Assembly (NCBI GenBank): GCA_003010405.1 | Contig: PJLO01000002.1 | Span: 194,236 to 254,823 of the forward strand | Length of the DNA stretch: 60,588 nucleotides | From: Acidobacteriota bacterium | GTDB taxonomy: Bacteria > Acidobacteriota > Terriglobia > Terriglobales > Acidobacteriaceae | Direction of reading: 5' to 3' | In this document: positions 44,648-53,748 of the stretch, one piece after another | Layout: every line of letters starts with the position of its first letter | Position numbering within the stretch: the stretch's first letter is position 1 | Program-made: the position numbers and the translations under genes | Notes under the pieces: model-generated | Seen by the model: the letters and a program-made list of their open reading frames with translations, nothing else | What the model was told of the DNA's origin: nothing | Database searches by the model: none

Positions 44648-45093
44648 ATCTGCCTCCAGTAATTGCATAAGGCAGGCATTCCAAAACAGCGTCGATGTCT
44701 GCGTAATTCTCCATTCTACGTGGTTTCTGGAGAGAGTAGCTACGCCCCTCTTCGTTATGTAGACGCTTTGTGTCTTCCGCCATAGACCTCAGCGGGGCCG
44801 TTCCTTCCCCGCAACGCCCCTCCCTGAAATCAATAAAGTGCAGCCTTCGGCTGGACTTCTCTTTCGACATTCGTTTCCAGGCGAACTTTAGGCTCCGTTT
44901 GGCTCCTCCTGTCAACCCGCTTGTGCAGCTCCGCGCGGCTTAAAGCCGCCGTGCTCGCTTCCGCGCCCCTGACGGGCTTCGGGGGGTGACAGCGCCTCTC
45001 TGCGCCCAATTCGCCGCTATGAAACGAATGTCTTTTTTTAGCCCTCCCAGGGCTGAAAAACGGCAAATCGGAACACCAAAGGAGCCGAAGATC
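44648..45093. other. 446-bp gap without a supportable gene
   Basis: The stretch lies between the PHP remnant and ardC. Frames crossing it are Arg/Ser-rich shadows. A short hairpin is visible near 44935-44955 (GCGCGGCTTAAAGCCGC-type). It presumably holds the ardC promoter. Confidence 0.4.
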
Positions 45094-46062
45094 ATGCCAT
45101 ACGCAGACAGCAACACCGCCACTACCAGCGCCACCGCCGCGCCGCACAGCACAAATGTGGCGCTTTCGAGCCAATCGCCTTACCAGCAGCGCACCACGCA
45201 GAAAGACAACCCCACGCAGCAACTCATCAAGCAGGCCGTGGATTTTCTCATCCAGCAGCTTGAAGCGGGCAAGAGCGAAACGCTGACCGCGTATCTTGCG
45301 GCGATGGCCCGTTTCCATGCGTATTCCTTCGGGAACATTTTGAGCATTGCGAGACAACGCCCAACAGCGACCAGAGTCGCCGGGTTCCATACGTGGAAAG
45401 AGCTTGGCCGTTTCGTAAAACGTGGCGAGAAAGGAATTCAGATTCTCGCCCCGATGGTTGGACACCGGCGCAGGAAGGACGACGCCGACCACATCCGCAC
45501 GCAGGACGAAAGCGCCAAGCCCGCGCCCGTGCTGATTGGTTTTCGCGCTGTCTATGTTTTCGACGTGGCGCAGACCGAAGGCGCAGACCTGCCCGAGTTT
45601 GAGCACAGCATCACCGGAGAAGTTGGCGGACACCGTAACCGCCTTATCGACTTTCTCGCGCAGCAGAATATCGCGCTCGAATACACGGAGAACATCGCGC
45701 CCGCTCTCGGCGTCAGTTACGGCGGGAAGATTGCTATTCTGCCCGGCCAGTCGCCCGCAGAGGAAGTCGTGACTTTGGTTCACGAACTGGGCCACGAGCT
45801 TTTGCATAAGAGCGACCGCCGCACCAAGACCACCGCAACGGTACGCGAGACAGAGGCCGAGGCTGTCGCCTTCATCGTGGGACAGGCTATCGGCCTTGAG
45901 ATGGGCCGGGCGTCAAGCGACTACATCCAGATGTACGCGGGCAACGCAGCATTGCTGGCGGAAAGCCTCGAAGTGATCCAGCGGACCTCCGCCGTGATTC
46001 TCTCGGCCATTCTTGCCGAGGACGCCAGCGAAGCAAAGAAGACTCTCGCGGAGGTGGCGTAA
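45094..46062 (+). CDS. ArdC-like antirestriction protein with M78 metallopeptidase domain
   Basis: A 322-residue protein. The N-terminal ArdC ssDNA-binding domain (DUF1738) is seen in ARFHAYSFGNILSIARQRPTATRVAGFHTWKELGRFVKRGEKGIQILAP and GFRAVYVFDVAQTEG. The C-terminal zinc peptidase-like domain has VTLVHELGHELLH and ETEAEAVAFIVGQAIGLE. ArdC proteins shield incoming single-stranded plasmid DNA from restriction. ATG 45094 (MPYADSN) is preceded by GGAG-like sequence. The next gene overlaps it by one base, so they are coupled. Confidence 0.88.
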   Translation: MPYADSNTATTSATAAPHSTNVALSSQSPYQQRTTQKDNPTQQLIKQAVDFLIQQLEAGKSETLTAYLAAMARFHAYSFGNILSIARQRPTATRVAGFHTWKELGRFVKRGEKGIQILAPMVGHRRRKDDADHIRTQDESAKPAPVLIGFRAVYVFDVAQTEGADLPEFEHSITGEVGGHRNRLIDFLAQQNIALEYTENIAPALGVSYGGKIAILPGQSPAEEVVTLVHELGHELLHKSDRRTKTTATVRETEAEAVAFIVGQAIGLEMGRASSDYIQMYAGNAALLAESLEVIQRTSAVILSAILAEDASEAKKTLAEVA

Positions 46063-46481
46063 TGCAGACCCTACTCCGCATTCTTGAGCGGGCCGGAGGC
46101 TACCGGCCCACTCTGTACCTCAAGATCGAAAACCCGCCCTATATGGCTTTGGTAATCGAAGCCACGCCAGAGCCGGGACCGCTTGGACTTCCGTCAATCT
46201 CCGTCGCGCACTACGGCGAACAGAACGGCGACCTGATGCGCGACCCGGAGATGTGCTTCGAGCTATCGAAGCCGCAGCTTGGCGACCTCGCGCTGTCGTC
46301 GTGGTATTACCGTAACGACTACCTCGGCATCGAGCAGTATTCACGCTATCGGAGCGCGGAGAACTACGTTGTCGTCTCCGCGCTGTACGTAGAGCACGAG
46401 CAGTTAGCGCGGCAGTGGGACCGGAACCTCCATGCACAGGGTTTTCTTGAAGCCTTTACAGACACGTCCATTCGCGGCTAG
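46062..46481 (+). CDS. DUF6908-like accessory protein
   Basis: A 139-residue soluble protein (LLRILERAGGYRPTLYLKIENPPYMALVIEA, SVAHYGEQNGDLMRDPEMCFEL) that I recognise as an element-borne DUF6908-like family usually located next to ArdC. Function unknown. The start codon overlaps the ardC stop (TAATG), so translation is coupled; a role in plasmid establishment is inferred from this neighbourhood only. Confidence 0.7.
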   Translation: MQTLLRILERAGGYRPTLYLKIENPPYMALVIEATPEPGPLGLPSISVAHYGEQNGDLMRDPEMCFELSKPQLGDLALSSWYYRNDYLGIEQYSRYRSAENYVVVSALYVEHEQLARQWDRNLHAQGFLEAFTDTSIRG

Positions 46482-46570
46482 TCCGCTCCCTTGCGGAGCG
46501 GACCTCACGCCCGACGTGTCGCCGCTCCGCGTGCCTTCACCATTCAACCGCTCGAAAGGAGCATAAGAAA

Positions 46571-46992
46571 ATGACTACGACCGTTATCAATGCCGCCGAG
46601 TACCGCGACCTTCCGCTGTCTCAACTGAATGAATCGAAGACCAATCCGCGCCGCGTCTTTGACGATGCAGCCTTGAAGGAACTCGCCGCATCCATCCGCA
46701 GCCAGGGTGTGCTGTCGCCCTTGATTGTTCGCCCACTCACGGAAACAGGCTTCGAGATCGTAGCCGGAGCGCGGCGCTACCGCGCCGCGCAGATGAGGCC
46801 GCAATCTTGCTTGCGGCTTCGCGAGGCAACGCTTCACAAGCATTGCGCGACGCGGCCACAGCCTACAAGGTGGACACCGAGTCGATTGCCGCCAAGGTCA
46901 AACAGGAGTTCGCGGAGAAGGAGAAGGCAAAGGCCGCGAAGAAAGCCGCACCCAAGGCACAAACGAAACCCGTCAAAAAGGCAGCAGCATAA
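46571..46992 (+). pseudogene. parB: ParB-like partition protein with internal deletion
   Basis: The N-terminus is a ParB/Spo0J nuclease-like domain (LPLSQLNESKTNPRRVFDDAALKELAASIRSQGVLSPLIVRP, FEIVAGARRYRAAQM). At about 46795 it jumps, in a different frame, to the C-terminal end (AATAYKVDTESIAAKVKQEFAEKEKAKAAKKAA). The central helix-turn-helix part is deleted, and the original frame yields an Arg-rich tail. GGAG lies upstream of the ATG. Such ParB-like proteins stabilise circular intermediates of elements; this copy is dead. Confidence 0.75.
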
Positions 46993-47249
46993 CCGTCAAC
47001 TCAAAGCAGGCACTTGTGCGGAGCCGGCCACAGCGGCTCCGCATTCTGTTGTCCGGCTGCCCGTTTTCCCGCCCTGATTCGTGCTCCCGCCGTGGCGTGA
47101 GGACTTTGGTCGCCCACCCAACGGGCAGCCTCGGCGACATGCGTCGCCTCAGAATCTGGATACAGCGAGGTCGCAGAGGACACGTGCTCTATCAGCTTTT
47201 CGCATTGGTACTACTGCTGCGAGCCGCTCCGTTCGGATAGCCGCTACAA

Positions 47250-48179
47250 TCACAGCGGCAGTCTTCCTTGTTCGGCGACCGGAGAACTGTTCAGCTTCCT
47301 GCCGACGGCGCGCACAAACTCGCTGACAAGTCTCGATTTGTTGTCCGAACGCGCTACCAGACTGGTAACGATCTTGAGGCGATCCTCCGCCAGCGGTCGC
47401 ATGATTATGCCATCCTGCGCAATTCGCGCGGCGTCGTGCCGGGTCAGAAAGGCAACGCCTTCATACGCCACAATCAGCTCTGTTGCCTCTTCGGCGGTCA
47501 TTACCTGATGCACATCTGTGGCGTGGACTCCCTTTTCTGCCGCAACCGTCTGAATAGCTCCGAAAAGGAGAGGGTTGACGTGCGGCGCCAGAACAATCCA
47601 GGCGCGGTCGCTCACCTCTTCGAGATGGAGCATTTCCTGCTTTGCCAGACGGCTCTCCTGCTGAAGCGCGACATGCATGGGGCTTTCGGCAAGGTGCATC
47701 ATGCTGAGCCTGGGCGTTTCGGCTATCGCCGAGACGAGCGCCATATCTAGCTTGCCGACGGCGACCTGCCGAGCCAATTCGTGGGAATAGTTGCTCCAGA
47801 GCTTCAGCTTCAGGCGAGGATACAGCGGAAGCTGAATCGACAGGACCGTGGCAATCAGGTGACGATCAATGTAGGCTGATCTGCCAACGTTGAGGATTTC
47901 GTCTGTTCCACGCTCGGCGGCTGCGGCGCTCGTTAAGGCACGTTCAGCGTGCAGGATGGCCGTCCGCGCTTCTTCCACAAAATGACGGCCCGCCTCGGTA
48001 AGTTGCACATCGTGATGGTTGCGCACGAAGAGCCGCAGCTTGATCTGATCCTCCAGATCGTGAATCTGCTTGCTCAGCGTCGATTGATCGATGCGCAGAA
48101 GCTCGGCAGCTCTGGAGAAGTTCAGCTCTTCCGCCAGAACGACCGCCGCCCGCAAGAAACGAATTTCCGGAAGCACCAT
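47250..48179 (-). CDS. LysR-family transcriptional regulator
   Basis: A 309-residue protein: N-terminal winged HTH (RFLRAAVVLAEELNFSRAAELLRIDQSTLSKQIHDLEDQIKLRLFVRN) and a periplasmic-binding-like effector domain (LKLWSNYSHELARQVAVGKLDMALV). Intact. LysR proteins are often divergent from their target, and here only a 353-bp gap and the excisionase-like gene lie upstream. It may be cargo of the element or a control gene; no evidence decides. Confidence 0.88.
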   Translation of the reverse strand: MVLPEIRFLRAAVVLAEELNFSRAAELLRIDQSTLSKQIHDLEDQIKLRLFVRNHHDVQLTEAGRHFVEEARTAILHAERALTSAAAAERGTDEILNVGRSAYIDRHLIATVLSIQLPLYPRLKLKLWSNYSHELARQVAVGKLDMALVSAIAETPRLSMMHLAESPMHVALQQESRLAKQEMLHLEEVSDRAWIVLAPHVNPLLFGAIQTVAAEKGVHATDVHQVMTAEEATELIVAYEGVAFLTRHDAARIAQDGIIMRPLAEDRLKIVTSLVARSDNKSRLVSEFVRAVGRKLNSSPVAEQGRLPL

Positions 48180-48532
48180 GGCTATCCTCCGTCAGTACCA
48201 AGGCAGGACAGCAAGTTATTGTCATGGATAAACTACACGGCACCCTATTACAGACATGATCGCACCACAATGGCTGTGCGTACAGAACCATCTTAATTGC
48301 AGCCGTAACTTTGGTGTTATGACGAGATGGCATAACCAACTTCCAACTTTTCATTGGACGGCTGCTCCGCGTGCGGCCAATCTCCAGGTGACAGGTAGAA
48401 CTTTCGGAGCTTTGACACGAACACGCATGGGATTGAAAGAAACGCCTAGCGGGGAACGGAGACCTTGAAATCCAGTATTTCCGGTGAGCCGCTAATTTCC
48501 GGCGCACGCCAGCGCTGATGGAGGTCGCCACT
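48180..48532. other. 353-bp gap between LysR and excisionase-like genes
   Basis: No supportable gene. It must hold the LysR promoter and probably the promoter for the xis-int pair. No clear T-N11-A LysR box was identified by eye. Confidence 0.4.
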
Positions 48533-48769
48533 ATGGGGTCCATATCAACGACGATGCGGCCAGCGGACGATCTGCTGTTGACCGCCGAAGAGGTCGCCCT
48601 CATGTTGAAGGTGAGCAAGGACTGGGTCTGGGATCATTCGTCCCGTAGATTGCCTTATCTGCCCGTTATTCGCATGAGCGACGGTGCGCTGCGCTACCGC
48701 GCCAGCGGCATTGAAGAGTTTCTTATGGAGCGCGAAAAGGCCTCCACCCTCAGGCGTAAACGCCGGTAA
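48533..48769 (+). CDS. Excisionase-like helix-turn-helix protein
   Basis: A 78-residue protein of the MerR-like/HTH_17 type: LLTAEEVALMLKVSKDWVWDHSSRRLPYLPVIRMSDGALRYRASGIEEFL. Proteins of this form placed directly before an integrase act as directionality factors. ATG 48533 was chosen, although a start at 48518 is possible. The integrase starts 47 bp downstream. Confidence 0.8.
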   Translation: MGSISTTMRPADDLLLTAEEVALMLKVSKDWVWDHSSRRLPYLPVIRMSDGALRYRASGIEEFLMEREKASTLRRKRR

Positions 48770-48815
48770 AATGGGTGTGGCCACTTGTTTCCTCCACACA
48801 GAAATTGAGGAACAA

Positions 48816-50167
48816 ATGGGAGTTTCATACCAGAAAGGCTGGGTCCGGCCACGGGGGAGAAAATGGCATGGCTGTTTTCGCCGCAGCGAGCTTGATTCAG
48901 CGACGAACGAGACCAAACTCGTCACTCATTCCTTTGTCCTGGGGCTTCGTACCGAGATGTCGAAGTCGCAGGCGAGGGAGAAGCTGGAAGACGAGATCGC
49001 CAAACTTGGCGGGCGTGCGACGGGTGACCAAGCCGCTGTCAACGGTTCTGCTACCTTCGCGTGGTTCGTCAAAAACCGCTACCTGCCACTGAAGGAGGGA
49101 GACTGGAGAGAAGAAACCGCCAAGATCAAGAAATATCTGATCCGGCAGACCTCGTTGATTGTTTTGGAGAGTATCGCCTCGAAAACTTCGATAAGGTCAT
49201 TCTTCAGACTCATCTCAATCAACTGGCGAAAAACCGTTCCAAGGACCGAGTGTTGCAGATTCGGGCTTACTTGCGCGACATCTTTGCGGAAGCAGTCGAT
49301 CAGGGCTTTCTTCCGAAGGACCCAGCACGGAAGCTCAAACCTCCCGCGAACTTGCGCGAGGTGGACCGGACAACGCTCACCTGGGAGCAATTGCGAGCGG
49401 CATTGGAGAGGCTCGGCGAGCTGAATCTTCGGGATTGGATTCTGATGAAGCTCGATATGTCGAATGCTCTCCGGCCAAGCGAATTGTTTCCGCTGCGCTG
49501 GCGCTGCTTCCTCCAAGAGCGGCAGATCCTCGACATACAGGAGACGATCTACAAGGGCAAGATTCGCCCCTACGGCAAAACCAAGGGGAGTCTCACCCAG
49601 GTACCAATCGCCGAAGTCCTTGCCGGGGAGATTGTCGAGTATCGTGAGGAGTGCAGAAAGAAAGGCAAAGATGTTTCTCCGGGTGCCTTCATGTTTCCGG
49701 GACGATTCGGCGGGCCGATGGACACGGGCAATTTTCGCAAGCGTGTCCTGCACCGGTTGGCCGACGAACTGGAACTGCCGAAGCTGACCTTTCAGGTCAT
49801 TCGCCGGACCATTGCCACTCTCGGCAAAGCGAAGGCACATCCGAAGGACATCCAGGGCATGATGCGGCACAGCCGTCTGGCGACGACCATGGAGGTTTAC
49901 ATGCAATCGCTGGAGCCCGAGGTGCGACGCGCCATCAACTCAATTCACGACGAGCTGACGGCGACAGGCACGCATGGCCCAGAGACGCCAACTCCGCCGA
50001 CAGAGGCGCAGGGAACGGGACAAAGCATTTCGTCGAAAAAGGAGTTCGCAACCGGGGAATCGCAGCGCAGAGAGAAGGGAGAAGGAACGCAGAAGGTGCC
50101 GTCGCGCTGCAAGATCATTCCATTTGCGGGCAAAATGCGGGCAAACGATTTTGAGGCTTTCCGCTAA
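48816..50167 (+). pseudogene. int: Tyrosine integrase of element B, frameshifted
   Basis: ATG 48816 with TTGAGG upstream starts MGVSYQKGWVRPRGRKWHG, followed by an arm/core-binding region. Near 49140-49147 the frame shifts by one base: the text passes from ETAKIKKYLI to ADLVDCFGEYRLENFDKVIL in another frame. The catalytic domain is otherwise complete: SNALRPSELFPLRWR (Arg I), VIRRTIATL (Arg II), MMRHSRLATTMEVYMQ (His and nucleophilic Tyr). The C-terminus is encoded by the TGCGGGCAAA repeats. Unless the shift is a sequencing error or programmed, this enzyme is inactive. Confidence 0.85.
50123..50145. promoter_or_regulatory. Candidate arm-type sites inside the integrase 3' end (element B right)
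   Basis: Two TGCGGGCAAA decamers, identical in sequence and spacing to those at 32506-32528 at the other end of the element. Confidence 0.65.
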
Positions 50168-50179
50168 GTTGTAGATTTA

Positions 50180-50230
50180 ATTGGTGGACCTGGTCGGGAT
50201 CGAACCGACGACCTCTTCCATGCCATGGAG
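50180..50230 (-). other. Attachment site: 3' half of tRNA-Ala(GGC), right copy
   Basis: Identical over 51 bp to 32378-32428. Sequence beyond the anticodon loop (50231 onward) is element C end, not the 5' half of a tRNA, so this copy is also a fragment. An intact tRNA-Ala(GGC) should lie to the right of the window. Confidence 0.88.
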
Positions 50231-50269
50231 TGCATTGGATCGCAAGTTATAGACGGCACAGCGCTTACG

Positions 50270-50330
50270 AACCGGCATAACCGGCAAAAACGGCACAATT
50301 GGCACTATTTGCTGCCAAAATGCTGCCAAA
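50270..50330. promoter_or_regulatory. Candidate arm-type sites, left end of element C
   Basis: Two ACCGGCA repeats (50270-50293) as in element B, then two TGCTGCCAAA decamers (50308-50330) at the same spacing as element B's TGCGGGCAAA pair; only the central triplet differs. The gap 50231-50526 holds no gene. Confidence 0.62.
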
Positions 50331-50526
50331 TTTACCCAGCGGGCCAAAGGGCTGATCGTGTGGGTCAGCCCGATTTCCTCTTCAGTGTTTCATCAGACTT
50401 TAGAGGAAATCCGTTGTCTGTGGCTTGCCACTGGCTCAACTCATCGAACAGTATTGGGTTTACATCCCCTTTTCCGATATCTCGTTAGCAAACTGCTTCT
50501 TTCAGAAATCGAAGTGGGTGCGGTAC

Positions 50527-51453
50527 CTAGTTCTGTGCTCCGGCCAACTCGAACTGAATCCGATGGTGTTTCTGGTCAATTGCAATCGTTAATTTGTTTA
50601 TCACCCTGGCCAGGATAACGTACTGCGCAAAGTCGCCGATCATAACCGTAGGGTGCGGTAGGACCGCATCGCCAATCCGCAGATCGCCATCGACCTTCGC
50701 TGTCTCGAACTCGTACTCCCGACCGTTAATATCGTGTACCTTCCTGTCGCCGGATTTGCGGTCCACCAAGGCCAGTTTGTCAGCCAGCGCTCGCGGGATG
50801 AACAGGTCACATGGGGCGGTGCGCGCGCCGGTGTCCACGTGCGCCTTCACTCGTACGTTGTTCAGGCTGACCTCGACATATGGCCGCAGGTGCACGTCGG
50901 AGTACGGCAGGATCTTGCTGCCGTCCGGCTTCGGTAGTGCCTCGTCACTCAGCCACAGTCTGTCGCCGGCATAGTCCAGGTGGAGCACCACGTCCTTGAA
51001 CGCCGCCATGCCGAGAGTTCCCATGCCGTCCTTCACCATCGGCGAGCTATTCACGAGCGGCATGCCGATGGCGTCGCGCACCATGTGCCCGGCCACAGTC
51101 ATCTCGTTGACGTGCACGATCTCCACCTCAGGATCGCTCTTGTGTTTCCTGCCAGCGTGCATCCCCGTGTGCCCCGTAACCGGCAGAGCCAGTTCCCGGG
51201 CTAGTTCGGGCTTCAGGATGAATGCCGAACCCGAGCCCGTGTCCAGTCCAAATCGGTAAGGCCCGTGCCCGTTGAGCGTTACCTCGACTCCGTTCAGGAA
51301 TGGAACGGAGTGTACCTTGTCCATCTCGTCTGCTGACAACATCGCAGTGCAGGCAAGCGTCATGAGGCATGTCAACAGAAGTGGCAGCACGGAATAGCGG
51401 AATCGACGTGGAATACGCAAGATATTCTGGTTCTCAAAAGCGACATTCGTCAT
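50527..51453 (-). CDS. Secreted retropepsin-like aspartic protease, two-repeat
   Basis: A 308-residue protein with an N-terminal membrane/signal segment (YSVLPLLLTCLMTLACTAML) and two pepsin-like half domains, each with its catalytic motif: YRFGLDTGSGSAF and VKAHVDTGARTAP. Such proteins are exported peptidases of unknown substrate. ATG 51453 (MTNVAFEN) was preferred to 51474. It stands alone at the left of element C; the 294-bp gap upstream to AbiEii holds nothing recognisable. Confidence 0.78.
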   Translation of the reverse strand: MTNVAFENQNILRIPRRFRYSVLPLLLTCLMTLACTAMLSADEMDKVHSVPFLNGVEVTLNGHGPYRFGLDTGSGSAFILKPELARELALPVTGHTGMHAGRKHKSDPEVEIVHVNEMTVAGHMVRDAIGMPLVNSSPMVKDGMGTLGMAAFKDVVLHLDYAGDRLWLSDEALPKPDGSKILPYSDVHLRPYVEVSLNNVRVKAHVDTGARTAPCDLFIPRALADKLALVDRKSGDRKVHDINGREYEFETAKVDGDLRIGDAVLPHPTVMIGDFAQYVILARVINKLTIAIDQKHHRIQFELAGAQN

Positions 51454-51747
51454 GAGTGCCTCACGGCCAATCACGTTAACGCGATCCGGCTTGGAATCCG
51501 AGATAGTTAACGCGAACCTACTAGTTTAGACCAGAAAGCGAACCAGAAAACGACACACACGCGTTCGAGGATGGAGCTTACTTCTCATGTGCGACAACGC
51601 GCTGCTTGCGGTTGGAACACTCGAAATGCTCAATAACATCTCCAGTGTTAGAGTGCATTCATTGTGAAGAGGCTGCAAGTGCGTCCCCAAACCGCATGAA
51701 TTCGCTAGCCAGCTCAGCCCGTATCCGATTGAGAAGGATGTGTCGCT

Positions 51748-52716
51748 TCAAAGCTTCTTGAACTTCCTCACGTTCAGTGCCTTCCAGTGCAGCATCGGTT
51801 GATCCTGTATTTTCGTGATCATCGCCGCATCGTCAGTCAGATGCTCCGGCAGGATTTCCGCTCGCTCCAGGAGCGCGTCAAGGAATTGAGCTTCGCCGCT
51901 CGTAAATGGCAGAACCCTCGACAGGCTCTCCCGCGTCTCCCGCACAAGACGCTCGGACCATTCGTGTCCATCTCCGAACATTGTTGCAGCCTCACCGCGG
52001 AGCACGGGAATGAGATTCTGCTTGAGCTCTTCCGAATCGAAAGCCACGTGTTCAACGGAGACCTCTCGCCAATCCTCGATATTCATCCCTCCGTAAACCA
52101 GGAAAGCGAGCCTCAACTTCGCATCATCGAGCGCCACCTGAGTCAGTAGTCGGTGTGCATCGAACAGGTCCCTCGCCGTATGTCTCGCCAGCAGTGCCAC
52201 CAATTTTGCCGCAGCCAACTCGTTTATATCGAGCAACGGAATCTGGTGTGTTTGGAGGGAGCCGATCTTCCTGGAGTCGCGAAGCACTGTCGGCCACAGC
52301 GGCAGCCGCAGCATGAAGTTGACATCGACTTGCAAGTTGCCACCGCCACCAAGCGCGCTGGCATAACGAAGCTGCCATTTGCCGCCGGCATGTTCCGTGG
52401 CGCGCCGCTCCACCGTCAGCTCCGACCGATTGCAAACGTCAGCCAGGGCCTGCTCGACCTTGGGGCGCTCCGCCTTCATTACCTCAACGTCCACCGCACC
52501 GATGTAGTTCAGGTCGATATCGACGGATAAACGCGGAACGTCGAATTCAAAAAGGTTGAGCGCCGTTCCACCCTTCAGTACCAAGCGCTCTTTGAGGTAC
52601 GGATGACGCCGAATCGCATCCAACACCCGAAGCAAGTGCAGAACCTTCTCAAGTATCTCGGGACGGAAACCGCTCGCTCCGGCTTCTTTCAGCAGTGTTT
52701 CTCGTGAAACGATCAT
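51748..52716 (-). CDS. abiEii: AbiEii nucleotidyltransferase toxin (second pair)
   Basis: A 322-residue protein with LVLKGGTALNLFEFDVPRLSVDIDLNYIG, the GS-x(10)-DxD nucleotidyltransferase core of AbiEii, and LDINELAAAKLVALLARHTARDLFDAHRLL, the conserved helix after it. It arrests growth when not balanced by AbiEi. The start ATG (52716) overlaps the abiEi stop, giving ATGA coupling. It is more typical than the element B toxin and only distantly related to it. Confidence 0.9.
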   Translation of the reverse strand: MIVSRETLLKEAGASGFRPEILEKVLHLLRVLDAIRRHPYLKERLVLKGGTALNLFEFDVPRLSVDIDLNYIGAVDVEVMKAERPKVEQALADVCNRSELTVERRATEHAGGKWQLRYASALGGGGNLQVDVNFMLRLPLWPTVLRDSRKIGSLQTHQIPLLDINELAAAKLVALLARHTARDLFDAHRLLTQVALDDAKLRLAFLVYGGMNIEDWREVSVEHVAFDSEELKQNLIPVLRGEAATMFGDGHEWSERLVRETRESLSRVLPFTSGEAQFLDALLERAEILPEHLTDDAAMITKIQDQPMLHWKALNVRKFKKL

Positions 52717-53531
52717 GCCAGCTCTTCCCAACTCTTCTTGAGGATTTGTTCAGGGACAACCAAATTCCACTCCGACATCAAACGGCCGGATCGAGGCTCA
52801 TCGTTCGTCAGGTACTTCGGATTCCGGGGCCGGTGTTGGCGCAGCCGATCCAGGAGGTCGTCTTCTACGGAGAGAGCATCGCGATGTTGCGAAAGAAAGA
52901 ACCCGACCCGCGCCACCGTCGTACTGTTTCCGAGCAGCAGTGCATATTCCGCAACCTGATCCAAATCGAGGTACGGGATGGTTTCCAGCGAGCGCCATAC
53001 CTCTTCCCATCCGCCGCTCAAGCGCGTTCGATCCAGAACGTCCACGAAGGTGCGTTCGAGGCCGGTTACTCTGACTAATTGCCCCGCCCGATCCACGGTT
53101 TCAACGTCCGGTTCTTTGCCGTTCAGTTTCGTAGGAGAAGCGACAGCACGGTAGTTGATTCCGCGAAACTTGAAACTGCGACCGCTCGGATATTTGCTGG
53201 TGATGTACACCAGCTGATCCTGTACCGAGTAGCTCCGGCCGTGGAGCTCAAGTGCGGTGTGATACGCCAATATTGCGTCGGAGGCCAGCTTCGAGGCCAC
53301 CAGGTACGAATCGACCGGCAACTGCTCGGGACTTGTCCCCGGAGGAACCGCGCAGTACAGACCGCGCCGAACCTGTAGAATCGTTCCCTGACGTTTGTGA
53401 TAGCGCAGCGTGGATTCGCGGGTTCTTGGATTGGAAGAGCCGCGTGCGTTCAAGAACGCAGTGAACTCCTCACCCGAAAAGACCGGGTGATTCTGCAAGA
53501 AAACTCTCAGATCGCCACTTTCTTTTTGCAT
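52713..53531 (-). CDS. abiEi: AbiEi antitoxin / repressor (second pair)
   Basis: A 272-residue protein: N-terminal wHTH (STLRYHKRQGTILQVRRGLYCAVPPG), then the AbiEi domain (DSYLVASKLASDAILAYHTALELHGRSYSVQDQLVYIT, TGLERTFVDVLDR) and C-terminal region. AbiEi neutralises AbiEii and represses its operon by binding inverted repeats. Such a repeat (53536-53558) lies just upstream of the ATG. Complete and undamaged. Confidence 0.9.
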   Translation of the reverse strand: MQKESGDLRVFLQNHPVFSGEEFTAFLNARGSSNPRTRESTLRYHKRQGTILQVRRGLYCAVPPGTSPEQLPVDSYLVASKLASDAILAYHTALELHGRSYSVQDQLVYITSKYPSGRSFKFRGINYRAVASPTKLNGKEPDVETVDRAGQLVRVTGLERTFVDVLDRTRLSGGWEEVWRSLETIPYLDLDQVAEYALLLGNSTTVARVGFFLSQHRDALSVEDDLLDRLRQHRPRNPKYLTNDEPRSGRLMSEWNLVVPEQILKKSWEELA

Positions 53532-53535
53532 ACTG

Positions 53536-53558
53536 AACCCGTAATAACTTTACGGGTT
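53536..53558. promoter_or_regulatory. AbiEi operator candidate
   Basis: AACCCGTAA (53536-53544) and TTACGGGTT (53550-53558) form a perfect 9-bp inverted repeat with a 5-bp centre, four bases upstream of the abiEi start. Position and form match autoregulation by AbiEi. Confidence 0.7.
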
Positions 53559-53748
53559 TTATATGTATTTCGCAATATACTTAGCGCTACCGCCTACAGA
53601 AGAATAGATATCTATCTGGCTTTGCCGGATTCTCGATCCAGCGGCTCCGGAAGTCGTCAAGAACTCAGTGAGCCGCATAGGTTATTGAAAAGAGAAGCTA
53701 AAAGAGTATTTAGCAACATTGCATCATTGTTCTTTGCTTCGCATCCAT

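Larger units (their letters stand above)
32378..50230. mobile_element. Element B: 17.9-kb integrated element at tRNA-Ala
   Basis: It is bounded by exact 51-bp direct repeats (tRNA-Ala 3' half). Its own integrase lies at the right end and reads toward the repeat, and the same paired TGCGGGCAAA decamers occur near both ends. Contents include an AbiE-type pair, a decayed VirB/Trb conjugation cluster, an ImmA/IrrE protease, ArdC, a DUF6908-like gene, a broken parB, LysR and an excisionase-like protein. The mix suggests a former integrative conjugative element now immobile: integrase, virB2, virB4, virB10 and parB all carry lesions. Confidence 0.82.

Noticed and set aside
44830..45807. Minus-strand 325-codon frame over ardC
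   Set aside because: It is the shadow of ardC; no motif, and Arg/His-rich.
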